64,000 nucleotides of DNA from Proteiniphilum acetatigenes DSM 18083 (GCF_000380985.1 NZ_KB905699.1:111841-175840); one strand, 5' to 3'. Positions 1-8,898 are shown, counted from the stretch's first letter. The notes: generated by a model from the sequence alone, not told the origin. Numbers and translations: made by a program.

Positions 1-257
1 TGTTCTCTGCCATACTCCGGAATAGAAAACTCCATTTTATCTAGTCCTAATTCCTGAATAATACGTTGTCTTTTATTCTTGTCATAGTCAATCTTCTTGA
101 GCAGTTCGAAACCGAACAACCCTGCAACCGGAATTCCTGCGAATGCTTTCAAGACATTCCTGCGTGAAACGTCTTTCGACGTTTTTTTTGTATCCTCTGA
201 ATGAGAACTCTTGCTGTTGAAGTTTTCTTCTTTTGAGTTGTTATCTTGTTTTTCCAT
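1..257 (-). CDS. Tat-exported Gfo/Idh/MocA-type oxidoreductase, N-terminal fragment
   Basis: Reading leftward from the ATG ending at 257 gives an open frame that runs off the window edge. About 33 polar residues are followed by SRRNVLKAFAGIPVAG, a twin-arginine signal with a hydrophobic core, then FELLKKIDYDKNKRQRIIQELG. This layout is usual for Tat-exported Gfo/Idh/MocA dehydrogenases of Bacteroidota. The catalytic domain lies outside the window, so the family call rests on the signal region and on two neighbouring genes of the same superfamily. The start overlaps the 3' end of the DoxX gene by 17 bases, which indicates one transcript and possible translational coupling. Any other Tat substrate remains possible. 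Confidence 0.6.
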   Translation of the reverse strand, partial: MEKQDNNSKEENFNSKSSHSEDTKKTSKDVSRRNVLKAFAGIPVAGLFGFELLKKIDYDKNKRQRIIQELGLDKMEFSIPEYGRE

Positions 258-756
258 TTTGAAGTTTCCTTTTATTGCGAGAATAAATAAAAAAATCTAA
301 TCCGAATATTTTGCTTGTTGGGAAAAGGGCTAATCCAAAAAGAGCGATCGCCTCAATCAATGTTCTATTAACAACCAGGTTACTCCCGTCGACAGGGAGT
401 GTATATTCATACCCCACCAAAGGAGGAACACTCAGATAATAGATAAAGACTAAAAATGATCCTATAATTGCCGCCGGTTTGAAGAGAAAACCAAAAATCA
501 ATCCTACTCCTATGGCCATTAATCCCCAGATATTCAAAAAATCGATTATGGTCAGCAAATTGGCATTTGAGATAATCCAATTTGAAAGACCCGATAAAAT
601 CCCTTGGGATTCCTGAAGGAAATTTGCGGATGTCCATTGTGGATTTAAAACTTTCGATATTCCTTCGTACAGAATATGCCAACCAACTACAAACCGGAGT
701 ATGAGTAAAAATATAAGTTGAGACTTCGAATAATTATTTTCGCTTATCATTGCCAT
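241..756 (-). CDS. DoxX family membrane protein
   Basis: A 171-residue protein with about four hydrophobic segments. It carries the DoxX hallmark near the N-terminus, RFVVGWHILYEGISKVLNP, where the first helix runs into a short amphipathic turn. DoxX proteins are small inner-membrane proteins often encoded beside oxidoreductases; their exact role is unsettled. The gene starts 4 bases after the upstream oxidoreductase lipoprotein gene and overlaps the next gene by 17 bases, so it lies inside the amino-sugar operon. M1 and M3 are both possible starts. The family call is firm. A function as electron partner for the exported dehydrogenases is inference from position only. Confidence 0.8.
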   Translation of the reverse strand: MAMISENNYSKSQLIFLLILRFVVGWHILYEGISKVLNPQWTSANFLQESQGILSGLSNWIISNANLLTIIDFLNIWGLMAIGVGLIFGFLFKPAAIIGSFLVFIYYLSVPPLVGYEYTLPVDGSNLVVNRTLIEAIALFGLALFPTSKIFGLDFFIYSRNKRKLQNGKTR

Positions 757-760
757 TGAT

Positions 761-2164
761 TTATTTTTCAGCCAGTTTTACTGCCTGTGTAGTAATGTAA
801 TATTTTGCTAGAGTATTGGCTTTTTCCCACTCTGGCATATCGTGGTTTACAAGAAAATTGAAGAAACTTTCAGCTACATACTTGAAGTGTGATTCATGTC
901 CTTCTCTCTGCTCGACAGGGATATTGATGAGATACTCTCCTTTAACGGAGGTAGGAGAAACAGAGACGAAAGAGTAAATCGTTTGGATTTTTTCGACTGC
1001 TTTTTGCAAATTACCGGAAAACTGCTTCTCATCCAATTCTTCCGGCTTTTGCACATACAGTTGTTTAATAAAATTCTGTTCTTTATTCTGCTCTGTTCTC
1101 AAAATAGCTTTTGTCCCTTTTACAACTGACACAAAGGTATCTCCGCTACCTTCGGGTGCTTCGTAATCCCAAGTCACTTTCAGATTTACATTCCGATTCC
1201 TGACATTGAAATGGAGAGTACCGTTAGCATAGACTTTCAACACAGAGTTGTCGATGTATTTCTGTAGATAATTGGGGAAAGAGGTTTCACCGGTTGATTT
1301 TGTGAATTGTGCCAATGTTATTTCAGTAGGCCAGTGGGTGGACGAGATATTTCCAATATCGGTGGTATAATCGATAGCCTGATCGGGAAAACATTTCCAA
1401 AATAGCAAGTCGATTAGATGGGTAGTTACATCTGCGATACCTTCCCCTTGTTGTTCCACATCGTAGTACCATGCCGGACGGATCAACGGTGTGCCGGCCA
1501 CTTCTTTATAGAAATGGTGTACACTTTCCATATAGACAGCGGGTTCTTCGGGTGTTCCCGATTGCAGTTCTCCAAAAAAATCATAATCATTGATGAGTTC
1601 CTTCTCTATGATATTCAGCAGATCGTAACGCTCGGTCATCATATCATATAACAACACGTTTTTCGCTTCAGTGTTGGCATAAGCTTCTTCAAGTAAAAGG
1701 AAGTCTTTCCGGTTAATTGCCATCGGTTTATCCGACAGGACGTTTAATCCGGCATCTACCGCACTGAGAATATATCCTGTCTTCTCTTTATTATTACCAG
1801 CAAGTACAATTACGTTTCCTCTTTTGTCGGATATCATCTTATTCAAAAAATCGTCACCTGTATAGACAATAATCTGCCAGTTTGTAGGATCTTCATCTCT
1901 TTTATTAAAAGACTCAATGGCCAAAAGATATTGTTTTAATCCGACATCTTCGGTAGCTACATATACAAATACCGAATCATTCACTTGCGGCATATTCCTT
2001 TTTTGAAGTAGACTGGCATGAAAATGTCCTGGAGCCAGGACAATTAGTTTTATCTCTCCCGTTTTTCCGGTGAATATTGTCTGATCTTCCGCAGGATTAT
2101 TATTTTTTTTCATACAAGAAAATAATATTAGTCCGACTACAATAATTATCCACCTCTTTTTCAT
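761..2164 (-). CDS. Gfo/Idh/MocA-like oxidoreductase lipoprotein with oxidoreductase C-terminal domain
   Basis: A 467-residue protein beginning MKKRWIIIVVGLILFSCMKK, a lipoprotein signal with a cysteine at residue 17. The N-terminal half resembles a Gfo/Idh/MocA Rossmann domain and retains the EKP-like motif as SDKPMA around residue 146. The canonical GxGxxG loop is replaced by VLAPGHFHA. The C-terminal half matches the Bacteroidota putative-oxidoreductase C-terminal domain from memory. It is probably anchored to an envelope membrane, so it would act outside the cytoplasm. It lies 5 bases from the upstream Gfo/Idh gene and 4 bases from doxX. The degenerate cofactor loop makes the substrate and even dehydrogenase activity uncertain. 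Confidence 0.75.
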   Translation of the reverse strand: MKKRWIIIVVGLILFSCMKKNNNPAEDQTIFTGKTGEIKLIVLAPGHFHASLLQKRNMPQVNDSVFVYVATEDVGLKQYLLAIESFNKRDEDPTNWQIIVYTGDDFLNKMISDKRGNVIVLAGNNKEKTGYILSAVDAGLNVLSDKPMAINRKDFLLLEEAYANTEAKNVLLYDMMTERYDLLNIIEKELINDYDFFGELQSGTPEEPAVYMESVHHFYKEVAGTPLIRPAWYYDVEQQGEGIADVTTHLIDLLFWKCFPDQAIDYTTDIGNISSTHWPTEITLAQFTKSTGETSFPNYLQKYIDNSVLKVYANGTLHFNVRNRNVNLKVTWDYEAPEGSGDTFVSVVKGTKAILRTEQNKEQNFIKQLYVQKPEELDEKQFSGNLQKAVEKIQTIYSFVSVSPTSVKGEYLINIPVEQREGHESHFKYVAESFFNFLVNHDMPEWEKANTLAKYYITTQAVKLAEK

Positions 2165-2169
2165 TTCTG

Positions 2170-3168
2170 TTATTTTAATTTACGGATCAGTTTCCTTGCT
2201 TCTTTTTCACCTTTTGCGTAGGCAGCATCCATAGAGACGATTTTTCCTCCTTTGCTTTTGCTGATATCGGCGGCCTCAATAAAGGTGAATATTTCCAGAG
2301 TTTCTTTTTCCGGTACAGGAGGAATACGTGTCTTGAAAAAATTAAGTATTTCTCTTAAAAGTGGTTCGTATCCCTTATATTCTCCGGTGGAGACAACTCC
2401 TTTGTCTGTGAAAGCACGGCCTCCATACCCATTTTTTCCTGTACGTGTAGCTCTGACAGTTCCTATGCGTCCATCATCCCAAAGCCCAACAACCATATCG
2501 GTTCCTTCTGAGGTCATACGATTTACTGAAACACAGCCTGTTCCCATTACAGTGAAAAGAATTTCAGTGCCATGGATACCATACCATGCCATATCTAAGT
2601 GAGATGGTTCAAGATGGCCCGGGCTATAGCAATCCGCACCGAGGACCTTACCTAATTCGCCATTGCGCAGCTTCAGGCTTTCGGAGACATATCGCAATGA
2701 AGAGGAAGAGAATACAGGGACATTGTATTGTTTTGCCAATTGGAAAATAGCAATAGCTTGTGCTAAGTTAGCGCCTATTGGTTTATCGATAAAAACAATC
2801 TTTCCTGCTTTAAATACTTCGTAAGCCTGTTCCAGATGCAAATTACCATCATTGGTTTCCAACAATACACAATCAACTCTCTCCAAAAGTTCGGCAATGG
2901 AAGGTACAACCTCCACCCCCATTTCCTTTACCTGCTCTATATAGCCGGGGATTCGATCATAACTCGATTTGATTGTTTTTGATCCATAGGGATAGGCGGC
3001 CACAATGGTAAAATCCTTGAACTCTTCTTTTTTGTCTTTTCCATTCAGAAATTTAGTGAATGCAATGGAGTGGGAGGTATCCAATCCGATAATTCCTACT
3101 TTTATCTGTGCCTGGGCTATCAATAAAAGTCCCGACAAAATAGTTGATAAAATAATTTTTAGTCTCAT
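2170..3168 (-). CDS. secreted Gfo/Idh/MocA family oxidoreductase
   Basis: Starting at the ATG ending at 3168 gives 332 residues with a clear Sec signal, MRLKIILSTILSGLLLIAQA, followed directly by the Rossmann strand IKVGIIGLDTSHS. A start 30 bases upstream would add a non-signal extension read from a dispersed intergenic repeat, so I reject it. The nucleotide-binding loop is GIIGLDTSH rather than GxGxxG. The family lysine motif is present as DKPIGA near residue 130. It follows nagB by 58 bases in the same operon. Periplasmic Gfo/Idh enzymes such as glucose-fructose oxidoreductase exist, but the substrate cannot be named here. Confidence 0.75.
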   Translation of the reverse strand: MRLKIILSTILSGLLLIAQAQIKVGIIGLDTSHSIAFTKFLNGKDKKEEFKDFTIVAAYPYGSKTIKSSYDRIPGYIEQVKEMGVEVVPSIAELLERVDCVLLETNDGNLHLEQAYEVFKAGKIVFIDKPIGANLAQAIAIFQLAKQYNVPVFSSSSLRYVSESLKLRNGELGKVLGADCYSPGHLEPSHLDMAWYGIHGTEILFTVMGTGCVSVNRMTSEGTDMVVGLWDDGRIGTVRATRTGKNGYGGRAFTDKGVVSTGEYKGYEPLLREILNFFKTRIPPVPEKETLEIFTFIEAADISKSKGGKIVSMDAAYAKGEKEARKLIRKLK

Positions 3169-3226
3169 AATGATTGAATTTTTAGAATCAAGAACCAAGA
3201 TTCAAGACACAGTATCTATTGTTTTT

Positions 3227-4015
3227 TTAATTTAAAAGTGATGCACTTGCTTTATCCAGGTAGAGAACGGCATCTTCTTTTGTTCTCAAGATAGTAGCCG
3301 GACATTTCTCGCTGATCTCTTCGTTTAATGTGCGGTAGACCGCCTCAGCCTTGTTTTTAGCCGGTACCATGCAGAACATATATTTAGCTTTCAACAGGGC
3401 AGGGATGGTAACTGTAATAGCATGGGTAGGTACCATGTCTATGCCGGAAAACAGATTCTCATTTACTTGCTGTTGCCTGCAAGACATATCCAGTTCTACT
3501 ACTTTTACTTGTTTCGGATCATTGAAATCAGCTACAGGAGGGTCGTTGAATGCAATATGTCCGTTCTCCCCAATCCCGAGACAAACAATATCTACCGGGT
3601 ACTGATTCAGCAACCCCGCATATCTTTCACACTCAGCGTAAGGGTCTTCGGCCCTGCCGTTTATATAATGGATACTTTTAAACGGGACTTTGTCGAAAAT
3701 ACGCTCTTTCAGGAAATTTCCGAAGCCTTGCGGCGCATCTTTTTCCAATCCTATATACTCGTCCATATGAAAAGCATTGATCTTTTCCCAGCGGATTTGC
3801 TTATCGGCAATCAACTCTTTCATAAAATCACCTTGTGATGGTGCGGCCGCAAAGATCATATTGATCTCCTCTTTCTCTCCGAGTAATTGCCGGATGATCT
3901 CCGATACATTAGCCGCCGCTTCCTTACCCATTTCCTCTCGCGTATGGAAGATCTTCACTTCCAACATTCCTTTAGTGAATGTGATTACATTCGTGTTAAT
4001 TTCGGTATATGACAT
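3227..4015 (-). CDS. nagB: glucosamine-6-phosphate deaminase (NagB-like)
   Basis: Converts glucosamine-6-phosphate to fructose-6-phosphate and ammonia in the cytoplasm. Seen motifs are FHMDEYIGL, which carries the aspartate equivalent to E. coli D72, and LGIGENGHIAFNDP, the ring-opening loop. In that loop the E. coli residues D141 and E148 are replaced by N and D. I choose the ATG ending at 4015 (MSYTEINTN, 262 residues) because upstream codons read as a hydrophobic extension inside nagA. The gene overlaps nagA by 20 bases. The operon with nagA and a sugar permease supports amino-sugar catabolism. A related sugar-phosphate isomerase specificity is possible. Confidence 0.85.
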   Translation of the reverse strand: MSYTEINTNVITFTKGMLEVKIFHTREEMGKEAAANVSEIIRQLLGEKEEINMIFAAAPSQGDFMKELIADKQIRWEKINAFHMDEYIGLEKDAPQGFGNFLKERIFDKVPFKSIHYINGRAEDPYAECERYAGLLNQYPVDIVCLGIGENGHIAFNDPPVADFNDPKQVKVVELDMSCRQQQVNENLFSGIDMVPTHAITVTIPALLKAKYMFCMVPAKNKAEAVYRTLNEEISEKCPATILRTKEDAVLYLDKASASLLN

Positions 4016-5186
4016 TTCCTTCCAAGATTGTATATGAAACATTAATATTATCATCAAAAATAACAAAATCAGCATCCTTGTTTTTTTGGATAGATCCTTT
4101 CTGCTGATCTATCTTCATCATGCGGGCCGGGGTTAAGGTCATCATCTTTACCGCTTCCACCAAAGGGACTTCGGCTATATTTATCATGGTTCTGACTAAC
4201 CGGTCGGTAGTAGCAACACTTCCTGCAAAAGCTGTACGATCGGGTAGTTTGGCTACACCGTCTTCGATGATCACCTTCTGCCCCTTGTCGAGGCTACCCA
4301 GGATAGACTCACCGTCAGGCATTCCTGCTCCCCGCATTGAGTCGGTACATAGCGCGGTTTTGTCAGGCCCTTTGAATTTATATACGAACTGAAGTAAGGA
4401 TTTAGGCAGATGTACCCCATCGGCAATGATCTCCACATTCATGTCATCGATCAGGTAGGCCGCTTCTACAATACCGGCATACCGGAAGGCGTTTCTGCGG
4501 GTGATGGTCGACATAGCCGAATAGAGGTGGGTAATATGGTTGAATCCGGCGTTGTAGGCATCCACAACCTCTTCATAGATAGCATCGCTATGGGCGATAG
4601 AGGTGAGGATATTTCTTTCCCTGAGAACTTTACCAAACTCCAATGCACCGGGGAGCTCGGGCGCCAGGCTCCAACGAACGATGTCGTCCGATGCAGCCAA
4701 TACCTTATTGTATTCTTCCGGTTCGGGATTTCTGAGGTATTTGGGATCCTGGGCACCCCGTTGGTTATAGGCAAAGTAGGGGCCTTCAAGGTGAAGTCCA
4801 AGAAATTTGGCTCCTTTGGTATTCTGTTTTACTGCTTTTTTATAGGTGGAGAATGTTTTCATCAACTCTTCGAATGTACTGGTAAGAGTTGTAGGTAAAA
4901 GTGCGGTAGTCCCGTGCTTTGCATGTGTTTCCGCCGCACCGAGGTACGCTTCGACGGTTCCGTCCATAAAGTCGTGTCCGCCACCCCCGTGCGTGTGGAT
5001 ATCAATGAAACCGGAAGAGACATATTTGTCCCGGGCATCGATGACCACATCTCCGTCATCTGAAATAACTTCGTGAGGGTTTACAATATCGACTATTTTT
5101 CCGTTCTCGCATACAATGGCCAGATTCTCTTCTATCCTATCAGGGAAGATGATCTTTCCGTTTTTTATGATGATTCGGTTATTCAT
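3996..5186 (-). CDS. nagA: N-acetylglucosamine-6-phosphate deacetylase
   Basis: A 396-residue amidohydrolase that removes acetate from GlcNAc-6-phosphate and feeds NagB. Visible motifs in order are IDIHTHGGGG near residue 60 (HxH metal site), LHLEGPYF near 132 (metal glutamate), IAHSDA and THLYSAMS (metal histidines), and CTDSMRGAGMPDG near 283 (catalytic aspartate). Length is normal for the family. It sits between the MFS permease (110-base gap) and nagB (20-base overlap). The gap to the permease holds AT-rich repeated words, including two copies of CAAATTATCACAT, and no clear promoter. Confidence 0.95.
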   Translation of the reverse strand: MNNRIIIKNGKIIFPDRIEENLAIVCENGKIVDIVNPHEVISDDGDVVIDARDKYVSSGFIDIHTHGGGGHDFMDGTVEAYLGAAETHAKHGTTALLPTTLTSTFEELMKTFSTYKKAVKQNTKGAKFLGLHLEGPYFAYNQRGAQDPKYLRNPEPEEYNKVLAASDDIVRWSLAPELPGALEFGKVLRERNILTSIAHSDAIYEEVVDAYNAGFNHITHLYSAMSTITRRNAFRYAGIVEAAYLIDDMNVEIIADGVHLPKSLLQFVYKFKGPDKTALCTDSMRGAGMPDGESILGSLDKGQKVIIEDGVAKLPDRTAFAGSVATTDRLVRTMINIAEVPLVEAVKMMTLTPARMMKIDQQKGSIQKNKDADFVIFDDNINVSYTILEGNVIYRN

Positions 5187-5296
5187 AGAAACTAAAAATT
5201 AAAAGTGAAAAACTAAAAACTATTTGATTTATAGATGAGTAGATTTACTGATTAGTAGATTAATCATCAAATTATCACATCAATCAAATTATCACA

Positions 5297-6652
5297 TTAA
5301 TTATTTGTTTTTCTCCATGATTTGATTTTGTGTCCACTGGCAGCGTACCAGACAATATAGGCAAAGCAGGGAATCAGGATCCAATATGCCTGCTTCATTG
5401 CTTCAAAGGGAGATAAAGATGCATTCAATTCCACAAAAGCATTGTACACAATGGGCATGATGGCGCTTCCGCACAGGGCCATCACCAGGAATGAGGCACC
5501 CAGATTGGTGTATTTTCCTAACCCGTTGATAGCCAGCGGCCAGATGCCAGCATAGAGCAAAGCGTTTGGAAGCCCCATCATTACTAAATACCAGAGGGAG
5601 ATATCGGAAGTGATACCAAGAAACCGTACTGTTCCCGATGTGGTTATTATCATCACAGATAGCAGTAAATTGATGGAGGCACAAATCAGGAGGGCGTTCC
5701 GCTGCTTCAGGTATTTTGGTATAAGCGCGATTCCTAAGAAATAACCGATAAACGTCAATAACATGGTATAAGAGGGGATATTCTGAGCTGGTCCCGCCAG
5801 ACTCTCCCCCATAGTCCCTGCGTATTGAATACTGGTACCCAACGCGATCATCTGGGTTCCTATATGAAAGAACATGGCAATCACCCCTAAAATAAGCGCC
5901 GGATATTGTAAAATGGATTTATGTGAATTTACATCTTCTGCTGACTGTTTATTTACTATAGAGGGATCTAAATCAGGCAAAGGTGAGTAACGGACAATTA
6001 TACCGAAGATAAAAAGTGCAATACCTAAAATGAGATAAGGTGTCATTACTCCCTTTATTAAAGTATCTAAAGCTGTTTCCAAGGCTATTCCAGTGTAATT
6101 TCCCGCTTCAATCTCCCGCATAAGTACTTTGTCGGATTCCCTGATAACGACAGCTGCAAATATCAGATTTGCAATTACCCCTGCCAGTTTATTACCGGTA
6201 CCTACAATACTCATTCTTTTGGCAGCACTCTCCATGGGACCTACAATAGTTACATAGGGATTAGCTGCAGACTGAAGAATAGCCAGTCCCACTCCTAACA
6301 GGAATAATCCCAAAAGAAATATTTGATAGATACGCCAGTAAGCAGCCGGAACAAAAAGCAAAGCTCCTATCGACATACACCATAATCCAAACATCATTCC
6401 TTTTTTGTAACCTACCTTATTTAATAAAAAAGAGGAGGGAATTGCCATAATCAAATAAGCAATATAAAAGGCAAATGTCACCAGGTAGGACTGGAAATTC
6501 GATAATTGAAGAGTTAGCTGGAAATAGGGTATTAAGATGGTGTTTACCCATGATACCAATCCGAAAATAAAAAACAGCAGTGCCAGTATTATCATCGATT
6601 TGATGGTAGCGCTTCTGTCTTGTACATGATTGATTTGAGGACTGTTACTCAT
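5297..6652 (-). CDS. sugar MFS transporter of the FucP/NagP type
   Basis: A 451-residue integral membrane protein with about twelve hydrophobic segments. It has the FucP-family sequence feel, for example YLIMAIPSSFLLNKVGYKKGMMFGL after the second helix and LQSAANPYVTIVGP in the fourth-fifth helix region. FucP-type proteins are proton symporters for fucose, glucose/galactose or GlcNAc. Being first in an operon with nagA and nagB, it is probably a GlcNAc or related amino-sugar importer, which is inference. A Bacteroidota -7 box (TAATTTTG on the minus strand, 6703-6710) lies 50 bases upstream, but no matching -33 box is obvious. Confidence 0.85.
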   Translation of the reverse strand: MSNSPQINHVQDRSATIKSMIILALLFFIFGLVSWVNTILIPYFQLTLQLSNFQSYLVTFAFYIAYLIMAIPSSFLLNKVGYKKGMMFGLWCMSIGALLFVPAAYWRIYQIFLLGLFLLGVGLAILQSAANPYVTIVGPMESAAKRMSIVGTGNKLAGVIANLIFAAVVIRESDKVLMREIEAGNYTGIALETALDTLIKGVMTPYLILGIALFIFGIIVRYSPLPDLDPSIVNKQSAEDVNSHKSILQYPALILGVIAMFFHIGTQMIALGTSIQYAGTMGESLAGPAQNIPSYTMLLTFIGYFLGIALIPKYLKQRNALLICASINLLLSVMIITTSGTVRFLGITSDISLWYLVMMGLPNALLYAGIWPLAINGLGKYTNLGASFLVMALCGSAIMPIVYNAFVELNASLSPFEAMKQAYWILIPCFAYIVWYAASGHKIKSWRKTNN

Positions 6653-6764
6653 ATTGTTATAAATTAAAAAAATATGCTCCGGTGTTTCAATGTACTAAAG
6701 CACAAAATTATTTTTTATATGGTATAGAATTGCTTTAAAAACGTAATTGTGTTTTCAAATAACG

Positions 6765-7928
6765 TTATGCGGTACGGGAATCACTGTATTTCTTACGATA
6801 TTCGATAGGAGTACAGCCTTTCATCTTTTTGAATATTCTTGCGATATTCTTACAGTCATTGAATCCTGACTCTAATGCCAGGTCGAACAGGGTTCTTTCA
6901 GTGGTTACCAATAAATGTGCGAAATAATCGATTCTGCAACTTAGGATAAACTGATAGATAGAGGTTCCCATTTCATCTTTGAACTTCACTTCCAGGTTAC
7001 GTCGGGACAACGGGACCAATTGTGTAAGTTCCTCTATATTGATATCGGAGATAAAATTGTCTTCTATAAAATTTACTACCTGTGAAATATATTCATTCGC
7101 AATATCATACTTTTCTGTAGATTTCCTAAGTTCAAACCTGGTCGGACGGATAATGATATTGAACGGTTCTTTAATTTCTCCCCTGCTCATCCTGTCGATG
7201 AGCCTGCCTGCCTCATATCCTCCTCTTTCCACATCGGTAACAATGGAAGAGATAGGTGGGTCGGACAGATTACAGATCAGTTCGTCATTATCTACTCCCA
7301 GCAAAGCAATCTCTTCGGGAATTTGTATATTATTGATCTTGCAGATTTGGGATACCCTTAATGCGAAATTATCGTCGCAGGCAAACAGCCCCACAGGTTT
7401 AGGCAGTGATAAGAGCCATTCGTCGAGCTGTATATGGCTGGTACTCCATTCTTCCCCGTGCAGATTTTCACTTTCGAAATAATGATAATTTCCGCCGACT
7501 TTTTCTATTTGAGACCTAAATCCCTCAGCTCTTTCGCGGGACCAAACCACCCCTTTATTTCCATAAAATGCAAAATTCCGGTAACGTCTTTTAATGAAAA
7601 ATTGAGCAGCCATCTCTCCGGTGCCGAAATAGTCTCCGGTCAGATTGGAGAAATAGAGACTCCGCTCTTTATAATTTTGAAGTAGAATTGGAATGTTTAA
7701 CGACTCCAGCAGATTAGTACCCTCATGGTCCCACCGTGCCACAATAGCGTCTGCTGCCCATTCTTTGGCCCACTCCACGATCCCTTCTTTACCGTACAGT
7801 GTTTTATAGTAGGAGGGTAGGCGATAAAAGATCCAGGGACCGTGTTCCTTGGAATATTGGATCAACCCTCTGAGCAGCCGGCGACTGAATTCGCTGGAAT
7901 AATCAATAAGAATAAGTATTTTTAGCAT
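6765..7928 (-). CDS. XylR-type AraC family transcriptional regulator
   Basis: A 387-residue one-component regulator. Residues 1-270 form a LacI-like periplasmic-binding fold (LKILILIDYSSEFSRRLLRG at the start; ALLGVDNDELICNLSDPPISS near 205, typical of XylR). Residues about 285-385 form an AraC HTH pair ending FKKMKGCTPIEYRKKY. XylR-type proteins bind a sugar in the N-terminal domain and activate adjacent catabolic genes. It is encoded just upstream of the permease-nagA-nagB operon on the same strand, so that operon is the likely target. A TTTG-N18-TATATTTG promoter lies about 160 bases upstream, giving a long leader. Confidence 0.85.
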   Translation of the reverse strand: MLKILILIDYSSEFSRRLLRGLIQYSKEHGPWIFYRLPSYYKTLYGKEGIVEWAKEWAADAIVARWDHEGTNLLESLNIPILLQNYKERSLYFSNLTGDYFGTGEMAAQFFIKRRYRNFAFYGNKGVVWSRERAEGFRSQIEKVGGNYHYFESENLHGEEWSTSHIQLDEWLLSLPKPVGLFACDDNFALRVSQICKINNIQIPEEIALLGVDNDELICNLSDPPISSIVTDVERGGYEAGRLIDRMSRGEIKEPFNIIIRPTRFELRKSTEKYDIANEYISQVVNFIEDNFISDINIEELTQLVPLSRRNLEVKFKDEMGTSIYQFILSCRIDYFAHLLVTTERTLFDLALESGFNDCKNIARIFKKMKGCTPIEYRKKYSDSRTA

Positions 7929-8090
7929 AATGGAAGGTTATTAGAAAAACGTTCACTAAAGTTAGACTATTTGAGTCGCCTGCGCTCCTCGATTTTCAAT
8001 TCTCGCCATGGCATAGTTCAAGCAAGCTTGACTCTGCTCATTTGGCTTAACGAAAAAGTTCAAAAATCGAAAAACACCTCATTTATGCCT

Positions 8091-8120
8091 CAAATATAGA
8101 TATTTTTTTATATAACCAAA
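8091..8120 (-). promoter_or_regulatory. predicted promoter of the XylR-type regulator
   Basis: On the minus strand TTTG (8117-8120) is followed after 18 bases by TATATTTG (8091-8098), which matches the Bacteroidota TTTG / TAnnTTTG promoter form. It is the only good match between the regulator start and the terminator at 8131-8164. Confidence 0.5.
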
Positions 8121-8130
8121 AATTTTAAAA

Positions 8131-8164
8131 AAAAGAGGCCCCCTCGATCGAGAAGGCCTCTTTT
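8131..8164. terminator. bidirectional rho-independent terminator
   Basis: AAAAGAGGCC and GGCCTCTTTT form a perfect 10-bp stem around a 14-base loop. A-rich sequence precedes it and T-rich sequence follows, so it can work in both directions. It insulates the regulator promoter from rpsO readthrough. Confidence 0.8.
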
Positions 8165-8430
8165 GTATCGGTTAACGTGATATCAGCGTTAAGGTAAAAA
8201 AGATTGTTTTAGGTTATCGATACAAAGATAGAGCGCTATTTTGAATCTGCAAAATAAAAAAATATGTTATAAGACATATTTCTGTAACATATTTTTAAAC
8301 GATGCCATTTATATCCAATAAAAAATATATATGTAAATGTTTGTTATTTTGTTTGTTATGTGTGAGCCCTTGCTCATTGGTACCATTGAGTGAATGCTTA
8401 AATTCATTTAAGGGAAGGACTCATAACAAA

Positions 8431-8465
8431 AAAAGAGGATAAAAACAGTTGTTCCATCCTCTTTT
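8431..8465 (-). terminator. rpsO terminator
   Basis: AAAAGAGGAT and ATCCTCTTTT pair over a 15-base loop. On the minus strand the stem is followed by a T tract (8425-8434 region). It begins 18 bases after the rpsO stop codon. Confidence 0.85.
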
Positions 8466-8483
8466 CGTCTCTCTTTGAGAAAA

Positions 8484-8753
8484 TTATTTTCTGATGCCCA
8501 GTTCCTTGATAATAGAACGATATCTTTCGATATCCGTATCAATCAGATAATCGAGTAAACGGCGACGCTTACCCACTAAAATTCTCAATGCTCTTTCTGT
8601 GCTATAATCTTTTTTGTTTGACTTGAGATGTTGAGTCAAATGCGAAATACGGTAGGAGAACAATGCTATCTGCGCTTCTGGTGAGCCAGTATCAGTGTTG
8701 GACTTCCCGTATTTGGCGAAGATTTCCTTCTTTTTAGCAGAATCTAAATACAT
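8484..8753 (-). CDS. rpsO: 30S ribosomal protein S15
   Basis: An 89-residue protein of normal S15 length. The start is MYLDSAKKKEIFAKYGKSN, with TDTGSPEAQIALFSYRISHLTQHLK and the basic loop GKRRRLLDYL, both S15 signatures. A longer reading frame exists upstream to 8837, but it would pass through the promoter at 8796-8826, so I take the ATG ending at 8753. S15 binds 16S rRNA in the small-subunit central domain. It appears monocistronic, with its own promoter and a strong terminator. Confidence 0.97.
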   Translation of the reverse strand: MYLDSAKKKEIFAKYGKSNTDTGSPEAQIALFSYRISHLTQHLKSNKKDYSTERALRILVGKRRRLLDYLIDTDIERYRSIIKELGIRK

Positions 8754-8795
8754 ACTGATTTGTAAATAATATAATTGTATAAAACTTTTGGGTTG

Positions 8796-8826
8796 CAAAG
8801 GTACACCTAAATTTGCTAATTCCAAA
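8796..8826 (-). promoter_or_regulatory. rpsO promoter
   Basis: On the minus strand TTTG (8823-8826), 19 bases, then TACCTTTG (8796-8803): an exact match to the Bacteroidota vegetative promoter. It lies about 43 bases upstream of the S15 start codon. Confidence 0.8.
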
Positions 8827-8882
8827 CAGTTTTGCAATTTTCTTTAGTTGCAATCACTATATCATCAAATCATCACTACCTG

Positions 8883-8898
8883 TCCCGATTTATCGGGA
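8883..8898. repeat. short dispersed palindrome, copy 1
   Basis: TCCCGATTTATCGGGA is a 16-base near-palindrome between rpsO and the following gene. Related copies occur at 21958-21973, 58305-58320 and 58328-58343, always intergenic. Confidence 0.6.

Larger units (their letters stand above)
7929..8483. other. 555-bp intergenic region between the XylR-type regulator and rpsO
   Basis: No gene was found here. It holds a 23-base word at 7952-7974 that recurs nearly exactly at 50268-50289, the regulator promoter at 8091-8120, a bidirectional terminator at 8131-8164, and the rpsO terminator at 8431-8465. At 8355-8427 there is a structured AT-rich stretch: GTTATG and CATAAC form an outer inverted repeat around an interrupted palindrome centred on GGTACC (8373-8390). 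The rest is AT-rich with nothing recognisable. Confidence 0.6.

Noticed and set aside
3169..3198. Upstream start for the Gfo/Idh gene at 3198
   Set aside because: The extra ten residues come from a dispersed intergenic repeat and would precede the Sec signal peptide.
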